The notes below the pieces were generated by a model. That model did not search any database. It was given only the letters and a program-made list of their open reading frames with translations, and was not told the DNA's origin. This document shows positions 1-5,078 of a DNA stretch of 5,078 nt, one piece after another; position 1 is the first letter of the stretch; each line of letters opens with the position of its first letter. Source of the DNA: Wolbachia endosymbiont of Cylisticus convexus (GTDB taxonomy: Bacteria > Pseudomonadota > Alphaproteobacteria > Rickettsiales > Anaplasmataceae); the NCBI RefSeq assembly GCF_003344345.1, contig NZ_QPIP01000083.1, positions 1 to 5,078 on the forward strand, given 5' to 3'. Made by a program: the position numbers and the translations under genes.

Positions 1-65
1 GTTCTCTCCACATCTACTTCAAGTCCTGTAGTTAGAACATTGCTACGTATGTTTAAATCCCCCAC
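1..65 (-). CDS. Possible start of a next operon gene, overlapping the fibre 3' end (partial)
   Basis: In the 52 bases downstream of the fibre stop, only one minus-strand frame stays open to the left edge. It reads DLNIRSNVLTTGLEVDVER, which looks protein-like, and could start at GTG 65-63 inside the last codons of the fibre gene. There is no evident ribosome site before this GTG, and about 20 codons is short enough to be chance. A start at another codon, or a remnant of a frame shifted from the fibre gene, is equally possible. Confidence 0.3.
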   Translation of the reverse strand, partial: MGDLNIRSNVLTTGLEVDVER

Positions 66-1402
66 TGAATAAATTGACCATAGTTGTGTACATAATTTGA
101 TGCAAGCATACCTTGACTAACTTGTGTTCTGGAATACAGGTAAGATGATGTGTAAAGTAATATTGCAACTGTTTTTCCTGCTGGAATCTCCACATTACCA
201 GATCCAGCTAATTTGCTATCAGAACTCGTGTATTGGTAAACATTTTTCCATATTATTCTTGAAATTCTTGATTTATTAGAATTGGTATTATCTGGTGTTC
301 CCACAAATAATCCTGCACCTCCATACTCCGTACTCGAATACGATGATCCAACAAATTCTATTGCTTTATTTATGTTCACATTGGTTGTATTTTTTACAAA
401 TACTACTCCAAGTGCAGCATATGGGTAATAGTATATCTCATCATAACTACCCGAAAAGCTTTTTGTGCATAACTCTCCGTAAATAAATGTTCCCTTGCTT
501 CCCTCTATAAAACTTAGTTGTCTTGGCCGATAAAAACTAACATAGCTTGTATCATATGTGTGAGTACCTGCTAGTAGTTGTAGCATATAGTCTGTTTTAC
601 TACTCAACTGACCAAGCTCTGTCGTAAAAGTTCCGTGGCCAAAGTAATTATTTTTTCTGCCAAGTACACCAAATAAGAAAGGTAATGACCCTGGTTCAAC
701 CATGTTGCGCTTTCTTATTTCATTTATAAGAGACGCTTTTAACTGTTCATCCCGAGTTTTTACCTCATTTATCAGGGATGTTTTTAATTGGTTATCACGA
801 GTTTCTATTTCCCTAATAATTGATGAGCCAGATGGTACATTATTAACAGCACGAAAATCTTCTACTAAACCTTTAAGACCATCTTTATGACTGTTACTAA
901 TGCTATTTATTGCTGCAATATTTGCATTCTTTCTCGTATCAAGTAGCGATATATGTGAATCTGATGATGCTTTTAAAGTATTTAAGGAATTATCCCTAAG
1001 CTTATTGATCTCATTTACAGACTTTGTCTTTGCTTCAGTTATTGTCGATATTGAATTTTCCTTATTGGTGTTTATGTCATTCAAATGTGATCTTGCAGCG
1101 TTTAGAAGTTCTTTCAACTTTTCATCTGTCATGTATACAATTTCAGAAACCGCACTTTTGTCGACTATTAATTCCAATGCTTTAGCAAGATATGCTAGTT
1201 GATCTGGTGTACTATTTACCGCTAAATCCTTAAGCCTTCCTTGTAGTGCATCAATTATTTCTTTTACTTTAGTCATTTGCACAATATCAGAAATAGCTTT
1301 TTTATCTATTATCAATTCCAGCGATTTTGCAAGATATGCCAATTGATCAGCTGTGCTGCTTGCTGCTAAATCCTTTATCCTTTGGTATATTGCTTCCTTC
1401 AT
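53..1402 (-). CDS. Putative phage tail fibre protein with helical repeats and distinct C-terminal domain (449 aa)
   Basis: I chose ATG 1402-1400 because it makes an ATGA overlap with the upstream stop; a TTG two codons earlier (1408) is possible but less likely. The stop is TAA 55-53. From the ATG, residues 8-44 and 56-92 are two copies of a helical module (KDLA..ST.DQLAYLAK.LELI.DK, ending MT), offset by 48. Residues about 93-188 are a predicted alpha-helical coiled-coil stalk rich in Asn, Ser, Lys and Ile. Residues 194-233 carry a 15-residue repeat (LINEV.TRD.QLK type). Residues 234-449 form a Tyr/Ser/Gly/Thr-rich, probably beta-structured domain ending FIQWGI. Helical shaft plus beta-rich tip is the layout of a phage fibre or receptor-binding protein, and the last position in a tail operon fits. 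I do not recognise the C-terminal domain as a named family. There is no signal peptide. Confidence 0.72.
   Translation of the reverse strand: MKEAIYQRIKDLAASSTADQLAYLAKSLELIIDKKAISDIVQMTKVKEIIDALQGRLKDLAVNSTPDQLAYLAKALELIVDKSAVSEIVYMTDEKLKELLNAARSHLNDINTNKENSISTITEAKTKSVNEINKLRDNSLNTLKASSDSHISLLDTRKNANIAAINSISNSHKDGLKGLVEDFRAVNNVPSGSSIIREIETRDNQLKTSLINEVKTRDEQLKASLINEIRKRNMVEPGSLPFLFGVLGRKNNYFGHGTFTTELGQLSSKTDYMLQLLAGTHTYDTSYVSFYRPRQLSFIEGSKGTFIYGELCTKSFSGSYDEIYYYPYAALGVVFVKNTTNVNINKAIEFVGSSYSSTEYGGAGLFVGTPDNTNSNKSRISRIIWKNVYQYTSSDSKLAGSGNVEIPAGKTVAILLYTSSYLYSRTQVSQGMLASNYVHNYGQFIQWGI
704..823 (-). repeat. 15-residue (45-base) tandem repeat in the fibre neck, two full units plus a partial
   Basis: Encodes SIIREIETRDNQLKT, SLINEVKTRDEQLKA and SLINEIRKRN in direct succession (fibre residues 194-233). 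The unit length of 15 matches two heptads plus one residue, as in a coiled coil with a skip or hendecad-type register. It lies exactly between the helical stalk and the C-terminal domain, where a trimerisation neck would be expected. The trimer role is inference. Confidence 0.8.
1127..1237 (-). repeat. Fibre N-terminal helical module, copy 2
   Basis: Encodes residues 56-92 of the fibre protein (RLKDLAVNSTPDQLAYLAK and onward to MT). It is the second copy of the 48-residue-spaced module. The linker between the copies (KVKEIIDALQG) resembles the lead-in of copy 1 (MKEAIYQ) and the segment after copy 2 (DEKLKELLNAA), suggesting that the unit begins with this short helix and could once have been more numerous. 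Confidence 0.88.
1271..1381 (-). repeat. Fibre N-terminal helical module, copy 1
   Basis: Encodes residues 8-44 of the fibre protein (RIKDLAASSTADQLAYLAK and onward to MT). It aligns without gaps to copy 2 at 1127-1237, offset by 144 bases (48 codons). By my hand count 27 of 37 residues are identical and several of the differences are conservative (I/L, I/V, D/E). This is an in-frame tandem duplication inside one gene. Confidence 0.9.
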
Positions 1403-1593
1403 TTCCAAAAATTTAAAAAAGTTTCAAAGTTAAACCGCTCAAAATTACTCTTAAGTTGATTGTGTTTATTTTCTCTCTCACTCATATCTTCATCTATTTT
1501 TTCTATAGCTCTTCGAATACGTACTACATCTTCTACCGCAATATTCTCTGGATGTGGTAGTAGATATTCTCGTTTGGTTTGGTCAATATTCAT
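1399..1593 (-). CDS. Small phage protein with LPHPEN segment (64 aa), probable fibre-associated
   Basis: Starts at ATG 1593-1591, overlapping the previous stop by one base (TAATG), and ends at TGA 1401-1399, which overlaps the next ATG (ATGA). Such tight coupling argues that it is a real gene and not a chance frame. Residues 10-33 run YLLPHPENIAVEDVVR then IRRAIEKIDEDM: a proline-containing lead followed by an amphipathic helix. From memory, similar 'LPHPdN...eDv.rlR.Ai..iD' segments occur at the N-termini of phage tail-fibre-type proteins in Alphaproteobacteria, so this may be a fibre N-terminal or adaptor module encoded as a separate peptide. The C-terminal part (SERENKHNQLKSNFERFN onward) is charged, then Phe-rich. 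There is no signal peptide or membrane segment. The function is inferred from position only. Confidence 0.68.
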   Translation of the reverse strand: MNIDQTKREYLLPHPENIAVEDVVRIRRAIEKIDEDMSERENKHNQLKSNFERFNFETFLNFWK

Positions 1594-2543
1594 TATGTTA
1601 CTATTACTCTGAGATTTTTGACTTTTGGTCGATAGACAACCGTTCCACTTAAAACTAATTTTATCCTTGTCTCATTACCATTAAAATTTGATAACACATG
1701 AGTTCTCTCCACCCAATTTTCTCCAATTGGTTTTCCTGATGTTAAATTTACTAATTGCCAATCCACATTTTTTTGCACATATGCTTTTACATCTGCAGTG
1801 CCAGGTATTAGCGCATCATATGTTATGGTGATCTTGGTGTTAGCTCCTGCTGTAATACTCCTAGTTATATAATTTCCAGATTCTGAAAGATTACCCATAA
1901 CTAGCTGTAACCCAGGATATATCACTGGACTTTTTTCTCGCCCTCCTTTTAGGCTTGCTTTTACCGTTAGCTCTCCAGATAATCTTTTACGCAGTGCGAG
2001 CGGTAAGTTATCAGACAAAAAGTTTTCTCTTCCCTCTTCATTTGTTAAGATAAATTCTACATTGGTATCAAATGCTACTTTTTCGACGTTCGTCAAAACA
2101 ATTAAATCTGATACATTATTTACAGTAACTTTGCCCAGATCAACAACATGAGAAACTTCACTAAATTTTGCAGCTAGTAGTCGAAACGTTAAATCTAAAT
2201 TTTGATGTGGAGTCCAGGTGCTTGCATTGCTTGATGACAGTAATACTCCTACTTGATATGGCTGACTCGTTACCCAGCGGCTATTTACTGCATCATATTT
2301 GCCAAGTTCTGCTATTTTTACTGCAGTATCTGCATCATCAGTGAGTAGCACTATTGCATACTCTTGTCCTGCATGGCAAAACACTGGCGACCATTCTATA
2401 CGTGTTGCTGTGCCATCTACTTTTATATCTTTCGGCTCAATATAACTTTCAGCAATGACAGTTTGCGAGGGCATTCCCACTGCTGTTTCTCTAATTTGCA
2501 CAACAACACGTTTTTTGCCTTTATTTACAAACCATAGCTCCAC
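1593..2543 (-). CDS. Long C-terminal open segment (316 codons from GTG) of the frameshifted tail protein
   Basis: This is the part of the broken gene that an automatic caller would report, beginning at GTG 2543-2541. The GTG is most likely an internal valine of GGVELWF: the same frame runs on upstream to 2600 with convincing protein sequence, and the purine-rich AGGAGG at 2550-2545 is only one base from the GTG, too close for a normal ribosome site. Counting from the GTG, visible blocks are VVVQIRET (13-20), GQEYAIVLLTDDADTA (59-74), ELGKYDA (79-85), SQPYQVGVLLSSSNASTW (93-110) and LDLTFRLLAAKF (116-127), followed by a less conserved beta-rich region and an end PKVKNLRVIVT. The strongly conserved-looking first third suggests a real virion protein under selection until recently. 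Whether any product is made now is uncertain. The TAA shares one base with the ATG of the next gene (TAATG). Confidence 0.6.
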   Translation of the reverse strand: MELWFVNKGKKRVVVQIRETAVGMPSQTVIAESYIEPKDIKVDGTATRIEWSPVFCHAGQEYAIVLLTDDADTAVKIAELGKYDAVNSRWVTSQPYQVGVLLSSSNASTWTPHQNLDLTFRLLAAKFSEVSHVVDLGKVTVNNVSDLIVLTNVEKVAFDTNVEFILTNEEGRENFLSDNLPLALRKRLSGELTVKASLKGGREKSPVIYPGLQLVMGNLSESGNYITRSITAGANTKITITYDALIPGTADVKAYVQKNVDWQLVNLTSGKPIGENWVERTHVLSNFNGNETRIKLVLSGTVVYRPKVKNLRVIVT

Positions 2544-2761
2544 GCCTCCTATGTGCCTACTCTCATTTAAAGTAAATGTTTGTGCTAAAGGATCTTGCTG
2601 CTATAACTCTTCTTCTTTCTTCTATGGTAATAGTTTTTTTACCAGTATACGTTGCTTCTCCATAGCTTCCTTTATCACCGTAAAACTGTACTACCTGCTG
2701 GAATATTTGCTGGTATTTTTATCTTTCCACTTATTCGTCCTTGGTTGTTAGCTGTTATCAT
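1593..2761 (-). pseudogene. Phage tail/baseplate structural protein gene broken by two frameshifts near the 5' end
   Basis: The natural start is ATG 2761-2759, 5 bases after the DUF4815 stop. Its frame reads MITANNQGRISGK then KIPANIPAGST and hits TGA at 2677-2675. A second frame, open from 2718 to 2566, continues sensibly as VQFYGDKGSYGEATYTG then KKTITIEERRRVIAA and hits TGA at 2565-2563. A third frame, open from 2600, continues DPLAQTFTLNESRHIGG directly into the long C-terminal part ending at TAA 1595-1593. The junctions fall within 2692-2680 and 2604-2591 by sequence sense. Each is a net +1 shift; removing two bases leaves 1167 nt, exactly 389 codons, or 388 residues plus stop. DPLAQTFTL, the TDDADTAVKIAELGKYDA stretch and SQPYQVGVLLSSSNAS look like a conserved alphaproteobacterial phage tail protein, from memory. 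Decay of a prophage gene or sequencing error are the likely causes. Confidence 0.8.
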
Positions 2762-2766
2762 ACTTT

Positions 2767-4698
2767 TTATGCCATAGATTGAATGCTCATACCGTCAAAT
2801 TTTATCTCCTTAAGCTTTTCACTTGGCTCAAAACCTTCAATTTCAAAATCTTGTATTGCCTCTCGCATAAACTCTTCCTCTTTTGTACTACTGGATAAAA
2901 GTTCAGAAACTTCAGAAGTAGTAAATTCTCTGGTTACTGGACTTTTCCAGTTTGTTCTGACTTCTGTCCAGTGATCCATATTTTTGTTAATCGTAACTTT
3001 TGCAGGTATCGGATCAAATGCCTGATAAGGATTTATCTTCATCTCTTTAGTTTGCAAAAGCTGCTCAAGTACCGGCTCAAGTTCATATGGCAATAAATAA
3101 GGTTTTTTCCCCTTCTCAACATCAATAATTTCTACGTCTATCGGTAAAATTAGTTCCTTGTTTACTATCGCTGCAAACTGAACAATTCCTTGATCACGCA
3201 TATCATCATCAAAGAATGGGTCAACAAATACTCCTTTTTTGATGGTAGGTTCTCTTGAATTTGCATCACTGCGTAAACGTTCCTGTGCAACCAGCGCATA
3301 AAGATCATTTATTCCTTTTTTCATTGCTTCAAGCTCATTCATCGGTACAGCATGAATAGCATTATTCACTATTTTTACCCCTTCGCCTTTTTTCCACGTC
3401 TGATGAATGTAGCAGAGCAAAAGTTGTCCGCTAGGTGCTTTAGGCATCGATGGTCGCCAAGGGTGAGCTATGCCTTTTATCCTTCTTATTGCGCCTTTTG
3501 CATCTATAGTAATTAAATCAAAGCGGGGCATTTTCCAGGTGTAATCAATCAGAATCAAGCTGTTATCAACTGCTCCTTTTACTTTACACCCCTCTTCACT
3601 TATATCTTCAGGAATTACATGAGTGCGGCAGCGGTAAGTTATTTGATAACTACTTCCAGGAGCTGGTTCTTTACCTGGTAATGACCAATCAACGTTTCCT
3701 GCATTTAACTTATAGTCTATACTATTTTCATAAATAACATTGCCTTGTTTAACTTGAATGATCTCAAGTACTGCAGAGTCAGGTATTGGATCAACAGCTC
3801 CTGAGTATGAACCGTGAGTAACAGTAATGGTTTTTTGAACAGTTATATCTACTTTTTTAATTTCACTGATTGGAAAATCATTAACTTTAAGTTCCATTAC
3901 TCTTTGGCTATTTGGCTGAAAAGTGTGTGGTTCTGATTCAACTGATTTTATATTCGGATCTTGATCAAAAGAAACACGAATACTGTGAGGTAACTCAATC
4001 TCATAGCCATCAACATGAGCTTTGCCCTCATTAATCACAAATATTTTTTTTCCTCCTTCTCCCTCTTCCTTTTGCAAGAACATTACTTCAAGACCATTTA
4101 CGACATAGGAACCATTGGCTTCTTTGTCATAACGAGCAAGCGCAGTAGTTACTATATTTGCTTGTGGTGGCGGTGAATGTTCTATTAATACTCCATTTTC
4201 AATGTTATAAATTGGATAAAATTCTCCATTTACAGAAAAAGGGGAAGAAACACCTTCAGATTGATAACCCCAAATGGTAGAAACTTTAAGTCTTGCTGCT
4301 CCTACTTCCTGATAATTTCTTGTACCAACAGCAGGATCACGAAGATTTTCATCCTCAAGCTCTGTAATAGTAGATTCTAGATAATAAACACCTATACGAA
4401 CTGTGGTACTCAGTGGAATAATAAATTCTTCTTTTTCGACTTTTCTCACTGCTCCACGAAGATAGATTTTTCCTGATTCAAGCGTAACTTTACCAGTTTC
4501 TCTATCTATAATACAATTGCTTCCTATTATAACATCACCATCACGAAATATTGCATCGCCTATACCTTTAAGCTTAGAGAGAGCATACTCCTGAGTCTCG
4601 TTTAATTCTGCAGATTGCAAACCTCTTCCAGCAAGAAATAAGCTTTTTTCGTATTCTTTGTCAGGATTAAAGCGGTTATAATAACTATTTAAGGTCAT
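2767..4698 (-). CDS. DUF4815 domain-containing phage structural protein (643 aa)
   Basis: Starts at ATG 4698-4696, 6 bases after the upstream stop, and ends at TAA 2769-2767. The N-terminal half matches what I know of DUF4815: a YYNRF start (residues 6-10), a GRGLQSAELNE segment (24-34), a GDAIFRDGDVIIG stretch (47-59), alternating beta-rich sequence with GKIYLRGAVR (76-85), and EDENLRDPAVGT (115-126) followed by GAARL (133-137). DUF4815 proteins occur in phages and prophages among tail genes; no enzymatic role is established and I see no catalytic motif. The product is hydrophilic with no signal peptide or membrane helix, as expected of a virion or baseplate component assembled in the cytoplasm. 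The frame is intact throughout, unlike the next gene. No clear Shine-Dalgarno precedes the ATG, so translation may depend on coupling to the upstream gene. The family call is strong; the precise place in the particle is inferred. Confidence 0.88.
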   Translation of the reverse strand: MTLNSYYNRFNPDKEYEKSLFLAGRGLQSAELNETQEYALSKLKGIGDAIFRDGDVIIGSNCIIDRETGKVTLESGKIYLRGAVRKVEKEEFIIPLSTTVRIGVYYLESTITELEDENLRDPAVGTRNYQEVGAARLKVSTIWGYQSEGVSSPFSVNGEFYPIYNIENGVLIEHSPPPQANIVTTALARYDKEANGSYVVNGLEVMFLQKEEGEGGKKIFVINEGKAHVDGYEIELPHSIRVSFDQDPNIKSVESEPHTFQPNSQRVMELKVNDFPISEIKKVDITVQKTITVTHGSYSGAVDPIPDSAVLEIIQVKQGNVIYENSIDYKLNAGNVDWSLPGKEPAPGSSYQITYRCRTHVIPEDISEEGCKVKGAVDNSLILIDYTWKMPRFDLITIDAKGAIRRIKGIAHPWRPSMPKAPSGQLLLCYIHQTWKKGEGVKIVNNAIHAVPMNELEAMKKGINDLYALVAQERLRSDANSREPTIKKGVFVDPFFDDDMRDQGIVQFAAIVNKELILPIDVEIIDVEKGKKPYLLPYELEPVLEQLLQTKEMKINPYQAFDPIPAKVTINKNMDHWTEVRTNWKSPVTREFTTSEVSELLSSSTKEEEFMREAIQDFEIEGFEPSEKLKEIKFDGMSIQSMA

Positions 4699-4704
4699 TT
4701 TGTT

Positions 4705-5078
4705 TCAAAAAGTTACAACAAATGAAAAAGTTTCCCGAGTTGCAGCAGTTCTGATAAGTGGTACGGTGTGTTCTAAAACTAACAAGATTCCCGGATTTTC
4801 TATATCTTGTGGTTCAAAATATCTCTGTCCAGGAGGCAATTTTTCTACCACCTTTGTACCAACCATAACTCCAAGCTCTCTTATTACTTGATTTGCAGCA
4901 TCGTTGAAATCGAAGTTAAATTTAAGATATAAGTTATTAGTTGGTACATTAGAAGGGTTAAACCTCCCTGTTGAAGTCAAAAGCTCTCCATTCTCATCAC
5001 CTGTGCAGAAGAGAACCTCATCGGCAGTACGTCTACCAAGCTCATTGAGCAGTTTTTGAGATGTAATGGACTCGTGGT
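4705..5078 (-). CDS. Phage tail/baseplate-type structural protein, 5' end cut by window edge
   Basis: The frame is open from the right edge to a TGA at 4707-4705, giving 123 complete visible codons. The first in-frame start-like codon is a TTG at 4980, but it sits inside a continuous sequence (DENGELLTSTGRFNP), so the true start lies beyond the window. Visible residues include GRRTADEVLFCTGDENGE, then a segment ANQVIRELGVMVGT, then a beta-rich end finishing TRETFSFVVTF. The IRELG segment resembles the 'IREiG' motif near the N-termini of some phage tail-collar and tail-fibre proteins; this is a recalled resemblance, not a search result. No signal peptide or membrane segment is visible. The gene ends 6 bases before the DUF4815 gene, which places it in the same operon and supports a structural, probably baseplate or fibre-attachment, role. 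The exact family is not recognised. Confidence 0.72.
   Translation of the reverse strand, partial: HESITSQKLLNELGRRTADEVLFCTGDENGELLTSTGRFNPSNVPTNNLYLKFNFDFNDAANQVIRELGVMVGTKVVEKLPPGQRYFEPQDIENPGILLVLEHTVPLIRTAATRETFSFVVTF

Noticed and set aside
295..1202. Plus-strand open frames at 295-486, 702-890 and 900-1202
   Set aside because: They lie wholly antisense to the tail-fibre gene, have Phe/Ser/Leu-rich translations typical of reversed AT-rich coding sequence, and lack domain-like content or operon context.
2533..2550. Shine-Dalgarno-like AGGAGG followed by ATG at 2535 on the minus strand
   Set aside because: Spacing to this ATG is suitable, but the frame reads only MVCK before a stop, so it cannot restart the tail protein. 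The AGGAGG is explained as codons of HIGGVEL.
2563..2677. Programmed ribosomal frameshifting as explanation of the split tail gene
   Set aside because: Two consecutive +1 events would be needed, and no conserved slippery site, stem-loop or pseudoknot is apparent at either junction. The A7 run at 2634-2640 is not where the frame changes. The known tail-chaperone frameshift is a different gene type and usually -1.
2455..2751. Plus-strand open frame of 98 codons across the frameshifted region
   Set aside because: It is antisense to the broken tail gene. Its translation is low-complexity (Ser, Phe, Tyr and Cys rich), while the minus-strand frames form a coherent protein. I do not regard it as an insertion or a separate gene.
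2783..2974. Plus-strand open frame of 63 codons
   Set aside because: It is the reverse of the 3' end of the intact DUF4815 gene and shows no features of its own.
4700..4891. Plus-strand open frame of 63 codons
   Set aside because: It is antisense to the partial tail gene at the right edge, with no supporting context.
1..5078. Extracellular contractile injection system instead of a phage
   Set aside because: No ATPase, toxin or baseplate genes typical of such systems are in view, and DUF4815-type proteins are known to me from phages. The window is too short to exclude it formally.

Overview
The window is AT-rich (by eye about two thirds A+T). Every gene I can support is on the minus strand, so transcription runs from the right edge to the left edge. 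The genes are packed as in a phage structural operon: neighbours are separated by 5-6 bases or overlap by 1-4 bases. I see no promoter, terminator, RNA gene, insertion sequence or CRISPR array. The base composition, the protein style and the gene set suggest an alphaproteobacterial prophage. A Rickettsiales host such as Wolbachia, with a phage WO-like element, is my best guess from memory; no host marker gene is present to prove it.

Layout in transcription order: (1) 5078-4705, the 3' part of a gene for a small tail/baseplate-type protein, cut by the window edge. (2) 4698-2767, an intact 643-residue DUF4815-type phage structural protein. (3) 2761-1593, a third structural gene that should encode about 388 residues but carries two separate net +1 frameshifts near its 5' end, leaving a short N-terminal frame, a short middle frame and a long C-terminal frame. 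(4) 1593-1399, a 64-residue protein with an N-terminal LPHPEN segment. (5) 1402-53, an intact tail-fibre-like protein of 449 residues, with two 48-residue-spaced helical repeats, a coiled coil, a 15-residue repeat and a Tyr/Ser/Gly-rich C-terminal domain. (6) A reading frame running off the left edge from about position 65, possibly the next gene.

Taken together this looks like the distal end of a phage tail module: baseplate or fibre-attachment proteins followed by the fibre that would contact the host. The most notable points are the double frameshift in gene 3, which implies prophage decay or assembly error, and the modular repeat architecture of the fibre. I found no clearly new biological system; the fibre tip is the least recognisable part and the best candidate for something undescribed.
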